A stretch of 64,000 bases of DNA from Cryptomeria japonica (taxonomy: Eukaryota > Streptophyta > Pinopsida > Cupressales > Cupressaceae). Both the position numbers and the translations under genes were made by a program. Below, one piece after another: positions 47,511 through 58,267 of this stretch (position 1 is its first letter; each line of letters begins with the position of its first letter). The notes beneath the pieces were generated by a model. The model ran no database searches, had not been told where the DNA came from, and saw only the letters and a program-made list of their open reading frames with translations. The stretch covers positions 122,452,640 to 122,516,639 of the forward strand of contig NC_081410.1 in NCBI RefSeq assembly GCF_030272615.1, written 5' to 3'.

Positions 47511-48024
47511 AGCGCGTCTAAGGTAAACAGTAGCGCATACGCAATGCGATCTAGCGCATCGGGGTCAAATTTAGGGGTCGCGTCCGAAAATATTTGGTAG
47601 CGCATAGGATTTTTAGGTTAGCGCGTAGACGGAAAACAGCGCATGTAAAGCCAATGTTAGCGCGTAAGGGAAACAGGATAGCGCATCACTTTGACCTAGC
47701 GCATAGGACGCATAGAAGTTCGCAGGAAGCCGGAGGGTTAGCGCGTGATCATAACCTAGCGCATAGGGTTTAACAGGTAGCGCTTAGGAAGATTAGATTA
47801 GCGCACAGAGTGTTTCTAGCGCATAGAATGAAAAGGCGAGCGCCTAGGGAGGATAGATTAGCGCGTAGACATAGTCTAGCGCATAGGTTAATTTAGGTAG
47901 CGCAATGGAGGAAAATAATAGCGCATAGACATAGTCTAGCGCATAGGGCAAATAGATTAGCGCGTAGGACAAACAGCCTATCGCGTGGGTCTTTTTTAGC
48001 GCATTTCATGTCTGTTTTAGCGCA
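47511..48024 (+). repeat. Intronic array: TAGCGCAT-like motif at 21+21+18 bp
   Basis: AGCGC starts at 47511, 47532, 47553, 47599, 47620, 47638, 47659, 47680, 47698, 47740, 47758, 47779, 47800, 47818, 47839, 47860, 47878, 47899, 47920, 47938, 47959, 47998 and 48019. From 47599 on, the steps cycle 21, 18, 21 with a strict 60-bp period; degenerate units sit at 47719 and 47980. Only the motif is conserved; spacers are unrelated. The motif is in the sense direction of the PMD gene and antisense to gag-pol. Confidence 0.93.
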
Positions 48025-48232
48025 TCCAGGAAAAATTTGTGTTGTGGTCGATCTAAAATGTGGTGTTTTTGCGTGTCTGTCGTGTTTTTGATGCATGTAT
48101 CCAATATGAGCATTTGTATAACTTGTTTTGATGTGAATGTGTCCAAGTTATGTATAGATATCAAGCTATTTGTGGGGATCAGAACATGATTTATTTGTGT
48201 TATCTGTTTTACGTTCAAAATGCATATGAAAG

Positions 48233-48394
48233 CCTGAGTTGTTTTACAAGCCGATATGGGTTGGAAACTTGAGTTGTTTTACAAGTTTTGATATGGGTGG
48301 GAAACTTGAGTTGTTTTACAAGTTTGTGATTGTGGTACTTGAGTTGTTTTACAAGTTTTGATATGGTTTTTGAGAACTTGAGTTGTTTTACAAG
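48233..48394 (+). repeat. Five copies of ACTTGAGTTGTTTTACAAGT
   Basis: CTTGAGTTGTTTTACAAG units start at 48233 (one mismatch), 48268, 48305, 48338 and 48377, with ACTTG and CAAGT forming a 5-bp stem. Spacing is 33-39 bp. They lie between the motif array and the splice acceptor and are missing from E1 along with the PMD exon. Confidence 0.9.
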
Positions 48395-48526
48395 TTGACA
48401 TGAAATGATAGGAGTTTGAACTTGATGTAGATGAGCAAATTGTTTCATGTTGTTGATGTAAGTTGTATTTTGATATCTTTTTGTTGATGTGGAATCTAAT
48501 ATTGGATATGTTTTGTTTGTTGATAG

Positions 48527-50471
48527 GAGCGATTGGGGATCGTGCAATCGAGGGAGAGATTCCCAAGACCATGGACACTGATACCACGTCTGTCACAGGC
48601 AGACTTAGATATTATTGAGAGGTGTGGGTTGACCTCACTTTTGGATATGCCTCGGTTCACTGTGAACCGGGGACTCTTGACAGTACTGGCAGAGAGGTGG
48701 CATAGTGACACGAACACCTTCCATTTTGCTACTGGGGAGATGACCGTGACACCAGAGGACTGCTATCGCATCCTGCGTATTCCTGTGGTAGGAGCTATAC
48801 TGCCCTATGAGCAGACAGAGGAGGGCGGCACAGAGGCACTGCGCCGGATTTTTCATGATGAGAGTGTCTGCGGGTATGAGATCCCGTGGCAGGAGTTCTT
48901 GGATCTTGATTATGCGCCACTGCCATCTGTATTGGCAGGATTTATTGGAGGATTCCTTTGTCCTGATTGCAGGTCAAAGGGATTTTCAGTGGGATGGGGG
49001 CTAGTGCTAGAGCAGATGGTCACACAGGGGCGGAGATTTGCATGGGGGTCAGCGATGTTGGCCCACCTTTACAGGAGCTTGCACGAGGTAGTATACCTCG
49101 GTTATAGCAGTTTATCAGCAGGGGTGACACTCTTACAGGTATGGTGCTGGGAGCACATTCCAGCAGCGAGGCCACTGGGAGACAGGGATAGGCCCGTGGG
49201 GGCAGCTTATGCATATGGTTATAGAGGCCTAGTTGTCCAGCGTAAGCTGGGAAAACTAGAGCACTGGAGGAGGGTTTTTGATGACATAGATACGGTCACC
49301 TGGAGACCGTATACAGGCTGCGAGGTATGGGCCGAGGATGGTATGGAGATGCCTTTTGTGTTCATGACGAGGTATCTGATCGGGAGGACTCCATTCATCA
49401 TTGAGCGATTTCTGGTTACCCGAGTTTTGCGGCAGTTCGGGAGACAACAGGGGATTCCCCAGGGGACGTGCCTATATGCACGGCGGTAGCAGGATGTGGC
49501 CGATTGGGGGCCGACTATTGACAGTGTCGTTGCGATTGAGGAGTTTACTGGTTTGGCTGGGCAGATCTGGGACTATGCCCCAGAGATACAGGATGCTGGT
49601 ATGACTGACGAGTTTGCTCGTTTATTTGCTGCTCGGGCTGTGGCTAGGATCTCAGATCCAGAGGAGATGAGACCGGTTTTTGATTCGGATGGAGAGGAGG
49701 GAGACGGGGGAGATGAGGGGGATGATGGGGATGATGGGGGTGATGGAGGGAGGAGGAGAGGGAGAGGTGTGCAGAGGGCGGTACGACAGGGTCGGATTGA
49801 GAGAGGGAGGGGAGGATTGGCCATTGGGGCTGGTAGAGAGGGCAGAGTTACAGAGGTATTAGCGGCAGTAGGAGGTGGGGAGACCAGTGCAGAGGAGGAG
49901 GATAGATATTCTTCCACCTCCCGTACCCAGGACAGGCCGAGTGGGGGGAGTGGCGCCAGCACAGGTACCGCTACGGGTTCGAGTGCCGGGACACATAGAG
50001 GACGCCCAGATCCGAACTCTTCAGATCACTGTGCAGCAGCTGCAGGCACAGATTTTGACTTATCAGAGGCAGATCTCTTAGTTGATCACTGAGAGAGATA
50101 CCGAGATGGAGCGGCGGGGGCGAGCAGAGGAGGCCTTGGCGACCGTACAGAGAGTTGCGGCGGGTGGTCCCTTGAGAGACACCCTGAGAGAGCTGACACG
50201 GAGTGTGCAGGAGGCTGCATATTACAGGCGGCACTATGAGGAGGCGGTTCCCAGAGAGCGGCGTGTAGAGAGATTTGCGCAGTCGAGATCGAGTCGATCT
50301 CGAACTGCCGGGACACGATCGGAGAGCCGTGGAGTGACAGGGCCAGCAGGACAGGACCCTCCTGCCGATCCGGGTGCGAGTGTCTCAGGAGCCAGACAGG
50401 ATCCTCCTAGAGATCCAGGAGCAGGTGCCTCAGGGGCTAGACCATCTCCATCAGGGGATAGTCATACTTGA
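48527..50471 (+). pseudogene. Antisense PMD gene, exon 2 (plant mobile domain protein)
   Basis: Starts after the acceptor ATAG and encodes a plant mobile domain (aminotransferase-like, PF10536 type): LIPRLSQADLDIIERCGLTS, then LAERWHSDTNTFHFATGEMT and VTPEDCYRILRIPVVG, a cysteine pair in GGFLCPDCRSKG, and LLQVWCWEHIPAARP. This family includes the plant MAIN/MAIL nuclear proteins and domains captured by transposons. A TAG at 49487 interrupts it, but the same frame continues to 50092 through an acidic tract (49680-49745) and an RG-rich tract. A coiled-coil-like tail (IRTLQITVQQLQAQILTYQR) lies in the neighbouring frame, has a TAG at 50079, and ends at 50469-50471, so one frameshift near 49900-49990 is likely. 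GC content is visibly higher than in all surrounding DNA. Confidence 0.83.
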
Positions 50472-51822
50472 GAGACATGGTCTCTATTGTATTTTGAGCA
50501 GTGTATTCTTTGTACCGGACACAGTTTTGACACATTCTGTAGATGTTGATCATTTTTTGAGAGATATATATATAGAGCACCATTTTTGACCGATGTGATG
50601 TGTTTATGGATGTATGTTTTATGTGTGCTTCTTCCTTTTTACATGATGATGTAATGCTTATGTACATGATGTAATGTATGATATATATGTATGTTTTTGT
50701 GAGATGTATCTTGAAAATGAGATGTATGATGTTAATATGCGGCTTTATGTAAGATGATGTGTAATGATGTAATAATGATAGAAGAGATAATAATGAGATG
50801 CAACTAATTATAAAATGATATGCAACTAATTGTAAAATGATATGCAACTAATTGTGTTTGGATCATCTCTCATTCTGTATTTGCCATCCGATATAACCAT
50901 TTATTTGCTTTCTTTGTAAATATCATCATGGAGCTTTTCTTGATTTTTTGGAAATGTTGAAAATTTATACAAGCATAATGGTATAATTGAACCATAATAA
51001 CCTGAGTAAAATTTACATGATTTTTAATTTTGCAAGATAGCACAAGCGCCAAGGTATATTTGAACTAGGACGACCTGAGTGCGTATTGCGTAAACAGACA
51101 AGAGTAGATCATTTATAATGCGTGAAATGGGATCAAGCCTTCAGTGATATGGATCACATCTCGAGGCAAATATTCACACAGTACAAGTGATTGCCTCCTA
51201 GACAGAAGACTAAGAAAATTTTGGAAGTTCCTCATGATCTCTGGCTTTGAAGCTTTTGATGAGAAGATTCCAATTTATTTAAAAAGTTCAAAATGTAAAA
51301 TAATCAAGACTTTAATGCGATAATGCAACATTTAGTATTTCAGAAAATCATCCATCCTTGAGTTCCTTGTGTATTGTTCGTGTTTTGGTTGTTTGTAATG
51401 AAGTGCAGTTGTGTTTGTTGGATGTCCTGTGTCTTGAGATTTTACAATAGTTGGAATGTCTTTGAATGTTTGCAAGTTTGTGAATAGTTTAATGTGCTAA
51501 GGTGAGTGTGTGTCTGGATATGGTGATGTACAGTGATTTCCAAGTCATGGTGTGGTATGATAAGAGAATAGATACAGATAGATAACTCGGGATAGTGACT
51601 ATGCTAAGTATATCCTGGATGGATAGAGGCTAAGTGTCGGGCGATGGCCGATAGCGTGTTGATGGATAAAATGGCATGGATATAGAGAAAGGAGCCGGGC
51701 TTTCACAAAGGCGCCTGTTTACCAGGTTTTCACCATTTGTTTTTATTGTATTTTGTATTTTGACTTTTTTTTTTTTTTTTGGCGTTCGTTTGTTTTTGGC
51801 GTTTGCCGTGCACTAGGCTACC
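50472..51822. other. E2 region between PMD gene end and integrase end
   Basis: About 1.35 kb, convergent space where the PMD and gag-pol transcripts would both terminate. It has ATGATGTAATG-like repeats (50640-50860), a TGATATGCAACTAATTGT repeat near 50818-50851, and a T run at 51760-51779. The stretch 51155-51822 matches E1 32626-33310 in reverse. No gene is seen. Confidence 0.6.
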
Positions 51823-54800
51823 TTAAGTATAGTACTTCTTTAGATGAATGCTATTAGTTGGATCATCAAGCACATCTCCTTCAGAATTTGTTAGCTGATA
51901 AGCACCTGACCCATAGACTGAAATGATGACATAGGGACCCAACCAATTAGGTTCAAATTTCCCTTTCTTTTCTCTATCTTGCTGGTTTCTTGGATTTTCT
52001 TTTAAGACTAGATCACCAACCTTGAAATTATGAGGAATGACCTTATGATTGTAGCTCCGGCACATGCGTTGCTGATATGCTTTGAGATGAGTATAAGCAT
52101 GTTGGCGTCTTTCATCTAATAGTTCCAATTCTTGCAGTCGGTTGACTCGATACTCTTCATCTAGAATCAAACCTTTCAAAGAGACTCTAAGAGATGGAAT
52201 TTCTATCTCCAAGGGTAAAATAGCCTCTGATCCATATACCAAGGAATATGGTGTTGCCCCTGTAGGTGTGCGGATGCTAGTCCTGTAGGCCCAAAGAGCT
52301 GGATTGAGTTGTACATGCCAATCTTTGCCTGCATCATTCACTGTTTTCTTGAGGATTTTTAGGATCGTTTTGTTAGATGCTTCTGCCTGACCATTTCCTT
52401 GTGGATAGTATGGTGTAGAAAATCGATGCTGGATTTTGAATTTTTCACATAGTTCCTGCACATCTTGGTTTTTGAAAGGTCGTCCATTATCTGTGACAAT
52501 TGAACTTGGAATACCATATCTGCAGATCAGATAATTTAAGATAAAAGAAGCAATTTGTTTCCCAGTCACTGTGGTCATGGGAACTGCTTCAATCCATTTG
52601 GTAAAGTATTCTGTGGCAGTTATAATGAACTTGTGTCCATTTGAAGAGGAAGGATGTATTTTGCCTACCAGATCCAATCCCCACTGACAAAAGGGCCAGG
52701 AGGTGGTAAATGGTTGTAGTTCCTGTGCTGGTGCATGTATCAGATTGTCATGGATTTGGCATTTAGGACATTTCTTGGCGAAATGATATGAGTCTTTTTC
52801 CATGGTAGGCCAGTAGTATCCCATGCGTAGAAGCTTTTTAGCAAGAGTAGTGCCACTCGAATGTGTACCACAAATACCTTCGTGAAGCTCGTGTAAAGCT
52901 GAATCAGAATCATTACGATCAAGACAACGAAGAAGAGTACCATCTAGACCTCGACGATATAAGGTATCAGCGGTAAGGGTGTAACGGGCAGCTTGTCGGA
53001 TAAAGTTACGTTTTTGGTTGCGGGATTGGTCAATGGGTAATATATTATGCTTGAGGTAGTCGTATATTGGTCCATATAACGGAGAACCTGAACCGGTTAA
53101 GGCATATATAACATGAGATTCAAAATGGTCATAGGCGGGAGAGAACAGTTGCTCTACCAGGAACTCATAACGACTCTGTTGTTCTGGAATTTGTAGTAAT
53201 GAAGCGATCGTAGCCATTGCATCGGCTGCTTTGTTATTTAACCTTGGTATTTGTTCAAAAGTGATGTGCACAAAATACTGTTTGAAATCATCCACCATCC
53301 GTTTGTAGGGTAGTAGCTTATCATCCTTTGTCTGATAGTTGTTGTTGATTTGATTGATGACCAATTGTGAGTCTCCATAGACTTTTAATTTTGTGATCTT
53401 CCATTCGACAGCCATTTTGATGCCTATGACCAATGCTTCATATTCAGCCATATTATTTGTACATGGAAACATAAGCCTGTATGATCTTGGCATGGTGTGT
53501 CCTTCAGGGGTGATGAATAGAATGCCGGCCCCTGAACCATGTTGGGTATAGGATCCATCAAAGTATAGGGTCCATTGTTTGGAGGAAAGAGCAAAAACGT
53601 CCCTGTCTGGAAATTCAATGTCCATGGTTTGTTTTCCTGGTAGCAGTGCTTCAGCCAGCTGATCTGCAATCGCTTGTCCTTTGATGGCTCGTCTTTCTGT
53701 GTAGTGGATGTCAAATTCACTGAGAATCATAACCCATTTAGCCAATCGGCCTGTGAGAGCTGCCTTGCTGAGTAAATATTTGAGAGGATCAATTTTGGCT
53801 ACTAGCTTGATAGTGTGTGCTAGCATATAATGTCGGAACTTTTGAGATGCAAAAACAACTGTTAGGCAAGCCTTTTCAATGAATGTATAATTGAGCTCAT
53901 ATCCATTCAATGTTCTACTGATGTAATATATGGCGCGTTCTTTTCCTTGTTGATCTTCTTGTGCCAATAATGCCCCCAGTGAAACATCTGTCGTTGATAT
54001 ATACAATATAAGAGGCTTTCCTGCAATTGGTGGTACTAGAACTGGTGGATTCATCAGGTACTGTTTGATTTGGTAAAAGGATTCTGCACATTTAGTCTCC
54101 CATTTGAATGGCACATTTTTGTGTAGCAAGTGGTTAAATGGCAGACTTTTATCTGCTAGTTGAGCGATGAATCGCCTGATTGATTGAAGTCGCCCTTGGA
54201 GAGATCGAAGTTGACTGATATTTTTCGGTGGTGGCATATCTATGATGGCTTGTACCTTTGCTGGATCCACTTCAATACCTTTAGCGGAGATGATGTAACC
54301 TAGTAACTTGCCTGATGTCACCCTGAAGACACACTTCTTAGGGTTGAGTCTGACTCTGAATTTCTGCAATCGATCAAAGATCTTTGTTAGGATGCCAAGA
54401 TGTTCATCTCTGGTGAAAGATTTGGCTAGTAAATCATCCACATAGTCTTCCATAAATGTGTGCATCATATCATGGAATATGGTTGTCATTGCTCTTTGGT
54501 AAGTGGCTCCGGCATTCTTTAAGCCAAAAGGCATTACATTCCAACAGTATGTTCCCCAAGGACAGGTGAATGCTGTTTTGTCTTGATCTTCAGGAGCTAT
54601 TTTGATTTGATTATAGCCTGAGAAACCATCCATTAATGAGAGCATTGCATGGCCTGCTGTGAGATCTACAATTATATCAATACTTGGTAGAGGAAAGTCA
54701 TCCTTTGGGCAAGCTTTATTGACATCTCTGAAGTCGGTGCATATTCTGATACTACCATCTGGTTTTGAGACTGGAACAATGTTAGAAATCCATTCTGCAT

Positions 54801-55576
54801 AGTCAATAGGTCGGATGAATCCGACATCTAATAATTTCTTTAATTCCGTTTTGACCATGAGTGCTATTTGTGGATTCATCTTTCGTAGTTTCTGCTTGAC
54901 TGGCTTGACCCCCGCAGAGATGGACAAGTGATGCATGATGAGGTATGGATCCACTCCAGGCATATTAGCATATGACCAAGCAAAGTTAATTTGTTGTCCT
55001 TTAAAGAAGATGATGAATGTCGATCTTTCCTCCTCTGTCAGAGATTCTGCAAGGTGAATGTTTCTGGCTGCTTCTGTAGTACCAATGTTGATTGATTGAG
55101 TGGACTCAATCAATATGGGCGATCGCTCATGAAAGTGCTCAGGAAGAGTGTCAAGTCTCCCATCGTTAGGTGCCTTAAAAAGGTTTTCACCTTCCGATAC
55201 GTCCTTTATTTTTACTTTTTTGGGATCCATTGCTGCCATTGACTGGTTTTCAGCCTTAGATTCTTTATTTGATTCATTTTTGCGACTAAGAGACTTGGCA
55301 CTCCCTGAAGAACAAACATCGTTATGTGGTTCACTGGCAGAGCCTGTTTCGGGATTTACGGTACATAGGTAGTGGATAATAGATTCATCATTTGGAAAAA
55401 TTGGGATATCATGAGTCTCAGGTTCAGTCCAGTCGATGAGATCAGGGAAGACAAGTGGTAAGGAATCATTGGGCGGGTCAAGTTCAGCTGCTGTAAGTGT
55501 TAGAATAGAGTTATCATCGTGATGGGTCTTGTTTTTAAAGAAGTTTAGGGTTTTATCGAGGTCTTCAATGGTATCA
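51823..55576 (-). pseudogene. E2 RT, RNase H, second RNase H and integrase
   Basis: Open from the copia-4 insertion site to a stop at 51823-51825. RT has KPDGSIRICTDFRDVNKACP and catalytic YVDDLLAKS near 54450-54424. RNase H follows (LILYISTTDVSLGALLAQ, about 54017). The Tat-type second RNase H has WTLYFDGSYTQHGSGAGI, MAEYEALVIGIKMA and YGDSQLVINQIN (53575-53340). Integrase carries HELHEGICGTH and CPKCQIHD for zinc and the triad in WGLDLVG, VTDNGRPF and GNGQAEASNK. The C-terminus ends GDLVLKENPRNQQDREKKGK and IHLKKYYT, with no chromodomain. No internal stop is seen. It is called a pseudogene only because copia-4 cuts it from gag and protease. Confidence 0.92.
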
Positions 55577-55581
55577 TCTTC
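55577..55581. repeat. Target-site duplication of copia-4 (TCTTC)
   Basis: TCTTC before the first LTR and TCTTC after the last LTR at 58884-58888. Both are perfect. Confidence 0.93.
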
Positions 55582-55900
55582 TGTTAGAGTAAAGGTTTTA
55601 ATTTAATCATGTTGATTAAATTACCTTTATTCCTCTCTTAAGATTTCACTTTAGTTTGCATTTGTGACATTTAATAATTATATTAATTATTAAATGTCTA
55701 CCTATTAGGGTTTCTTTTAGGGTTGCACAATATCCTTTTATAAGGATTCATCATTGTAATTTATCTCTCTCTTGGATGAATACATTTTTCAGCTTTCAGA
55801 GCACCCTTGCTTGTTTGTCTCCATCTCTTCTTTCTGTGATAGGTTATTTGCATGCAGGTGATCTTCGGGGTTTGTGAAGTTGGCTTTCTCAACTTCTACA
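55582..55900 (+). repeat. copia-4 5' LTR
   Basis: 319 bp from TGTTAGAGTAAAGG to CAACTTCTACA. A TATA-like TTTTATAAGG is at about 55734. It holds an AATAATTATATTAATTATT palindrome-like stretch. Confidence 0.95.
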
Positions 55901-55915
55901 TGGTATCAGAGCTCC
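55901..55915 (+). other. copia-4 primer binding site
   Basis: TGGTATCAGAGCTCC directly abuts the LTR end, a perfect initiator methionine tRNA complement. Confidence 0.95.
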
Positions 55916-56972
55916 AGACCTGCTGCTTCCTGTTCGTCTTCTGAAGAATTTGGAGCTACGAGGGTTAGATCTGATTTTCCGGTTTTGGTTGCATCAGATC
56001 TGTGTGTCTTCTGTTTTTTTATTTTGGAATAGGGGTATTTTTTTTCGGTGCACTTTGAGCCCAAACGGACCTCACCGTTGAGCTCGTAGCACCCAAAAAC
56101 CCCTATTTCCATATAAAATTCGTCCGATTTGGACACAGTTGCACCAGGAGGCAAAAAATTTTTGGCCCCAAGGCCGTACGGCCCTAGGGCACGAAAACCG
56201 AGGTGGAAAAATTAAAAAAAAAACAAAAACCACGGTTTTTTCAAAAAAACCGGGCGCAGCCAGTGTAAACCGCCGCGCCGCCGGTAAGCAGCCCGGCGGC
56301 CACCCGGCGTCCACCGCCGCCGGCGGTATCTCGCCCACGTGCCGCCTGCCGCCTGCGCGCAGCCAGCCGGCCCGCTCTCAGCCCGCGCCCAGCCAGCGCG
56401 CCGCCCGCCGCCAGCTGCGCCGCCCCAGCGCCGCCACCTCCTGCGCCTGCCCCTGGTCACCCAGAGGACCAGGGGCTTATTTTTTTAAGCCCTTGAGGGC
56501 TTAAAGGGCCTATTTGGGCTTTTTTGGAGCAGTTTTACTAAATCGGGTATAACTCGGGCATTTTAGCTCGGATTTTCGAATGAAAATAGGCGTTGGAAAG
56601 CTGGTTCCGAGCCCGATCTAAAAGATGCAGATCTTTTTTTCTGATTTTTCCGTTTTGTAGTGTTTTTTGCCAGTCGAAGTCAGAACAAGTTTTTTGCACT
56701 CCAGGAGCCATATCTTTTGCATACGGACTCCATTTTTCGAAAGCGAATAGGCGTCGGAAAGGTGGTTCTGTGCTCTTTCCAGATCTATCATGTATTTTTC
56801 CAGAATCTGCACCAGGTACATTTTATTCAGTACTTTGTGTTTTAACACATCTGTCACTTACTTGGACGTTTCAGACTTGGAAATAATTTGTTTGCATGGG
56901 ATGGCTTCATTTCATCTGCTTTATCAGTATTAAAGTCATTTAGTCTCAGATTTGTTAATTTGAAGAGTTATC
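55916..56972 (+). other. copia-4 leader with GC-rich island
   Basis: About 1 kb before the ORF. Between 56250 and 56470 the sequence is extremely GC-rich (CCGCCGCGCCGCCGG-like), unlike anything nearby. Two diverged copies of a TTTTCGAA...ATAGGCGTYGGAAAGSTGGTTC segment lie at about 56572-56607 and 56733-56768. No convincing product. Confidence 0.7.
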
Positions 56973-58064
56973 ATGGGTTTTTCTACTCACCCTTCAGTTG
57001 TATTTCTAGAACGGGGTAATTATGAGTCATGGGCAAAGGCCATACTTACACACTGTAGGTGGCTTAATATTTTGCCTTATTTGTATGATCTCATACCTGA
57101 ACCAGCAACTTTAGAGGGAAAACTAGCTTGGGATATCATTAGAAATCACATAGTAGGAGTTATTTTGTCTAGTGTTGATTCTGACACTGTGTGGGCTATA
57201 TCGGGCATTGATTGTCCTCACTCACTTTGGACACGTCTTTGGGAGATCTATGGAGACCCCAGTCTTTCTCCATTCCCAAAGGATCCTGCTTCAGATTGTC
57301 TTGTACCCATTGGTTGGAGAGATAACACACCTTTTGATCATGCTACTTTGAAGGAACTTCAATATTTAGACACCCTTACATATTCCGATGAATCAGAGGA
57401 TTGTCTCACAGTTCCTACTCTTCAGACTGAGATTATATATGCATCAACATCATCTCCTTTTGTTCATGATCAGTTTGATATTGCCTCTTCTTTGGCTCCT
57501 ATTGATTCAGCTAAGCAGGACATCATACATCTTTCAGACATGGCTACTTGGGATTCTTATCTTGCAGGCATTTCGTCTTTGTTTGTAGAGTCCTATATTG
57601 CAGACTTGGAGGATTACTTTGAGGATTTTCAGCTCCTCTTTGTTGACAGCCATATTCCAGCTGTTAGCCCACCATCATCTGTGCATTCAGAGGTTGCAGT
57701 TTTTGAGTCTTCAGTTCAGTTTGGATTTGACATCTTTTGTTTCAGTTCAGACAGAGGGATTCTTCAGCATCCTATTATGGCACACATCTTGAGACAGATT
57801 GATTCTTCTCTCTTCACAGGGTTTCTTCATCTTCGTCCTTTGGATCCATTTCTTCCCAAGGGGAGGAATATTATATGCCGCTTCAGGATCTCTTTTTGGA
57901 TTCTACCTCAGGCATCCATATGTGCGACACGAGTTTCTTCATTGTGGGGGGGACTTCTAGTCTCTTTCTTTTTCTCCTATGGAGACCATTGTATATGTAC
58001 TTATATGATAGTAGTTGTCTATGGGGGGTATCATGTTATCCACCTCCTATCCTTATGTTATTAG
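56973..58064 (+). CDS. copia-4 gag-like protein
   Basis: The ATG at 56973 opens 363 codons with no stop. The N-terminal 100 residues (VVFLERGNYESWAKAILTHC, then WDIIRNHIVGVILSSVDSD and SLWTRLWEIYGD) follow the copia gag start (FxGxNYxxW...) and the UBN2 helix pattern. The middle is acidic and serine-rich. The C-terminal 100 residues are hydrophobic and look like former non-coding sequence. There is no zinc knuckle, DSG protease motif or RT. The size and structure match terminal-repeat, gag-only non-autonomous elements. Whether the protein is made is unknown; its role could be packaging in trans. Confidence 0.7.
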   Translation: MGFSTHPSVVFLERGNYESWAKAILTHCRWLNILPYLYDLIPEPATLEGKLAWDIIRNHIVGVILSSVDSDTVWAISGIDCPHSLWTRLWEIYGDPSLSPFPKDPASDCLVPIGWRDNTPFDHATLKELQYLDTLTYSDESEDCLTVPTLQTEIIYASTSSPFVHDQFDIASSLAPIDSAKQDIIHLSDMATWDSYLAGISSLFVESYIADLEDYFEDFQLLFVDSHIPAVSPPSSVHSEVAVFESSVQFGFDIFCFSSDRGILQHPIMAHILRQIDSSLFTGFLHLRPLDPFLPKGRNIICRFRISFWILPQASICATRVSSLWGGLLVSFFFSYGDHCICTYMIVVVYGGYHVIHLLSLCY

Positions 58065-58267
58065 TGCATTTATTTCTTTCATCTCTTTTTGGAGTAGAGT
58101 TTTTCCCATGAGGTTTTCTCTATTTCTCCACTTTACAGAGATTTGGTTGTAATTGGGTACCTGATCAGGCCTTGTTGCCGGGACCCAAGTTTACTTTCTT
58201 GCATTGTAGTTACCTTTGCTTTCTTGCACATGTTTGTAACTGCACTTTTGCTCATCTTAAGGGGGGG
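58065..58267 (+). other. copia-4 3' untranslated region and polypurine tract
   Basis: T-rich sequence ending in CTTAAGGGGGGG (58256-58267), the polypurine tract, just before the partial LTR. Confidence 0.8.

Larger units (their letters stand above)
47423..48526 (+). other. Predicted intron of the PMD gene
   Basis: 1,104 bp, from GTAAGT to TTTTGTTTGTTGATAG. T-rich near its 3' end, as plant introns are. It holds the 60-bp-period motif array (47511-48024) and five copies of an ACTTG...CAAGT palindrome (48233-48394). The reading frames across it contain stops, so it must be spliced for exon 1 to be used. Confidence 0.68.

Noticed and set aside
47511-48024. CRISPR-like regular spacing of a short motif
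   Set aside because: The motif is only about 8 bases, spacers are 10-13 bases, there are no cas genes and the DNA is plant retrotransposon sequence.
49573-49962. 129-codon minus-strand frame opposite the PMD exon
   Set aside because: Composition is proline and serine repeats caused by GC-rich sequence opposite the real frame; no family resemblance.
52740-53720. Extra minus-strand frames inside E2 integrase and RNase H
   Set aside because: They are other-frame shadows of the long polyprotein frame.
56139-56504. 121-codon frame through the copia-4 GC-rich island
   Set aside because: Low-complexity arginine/proline reading with no start context or motif; the opposite strand is equally open.
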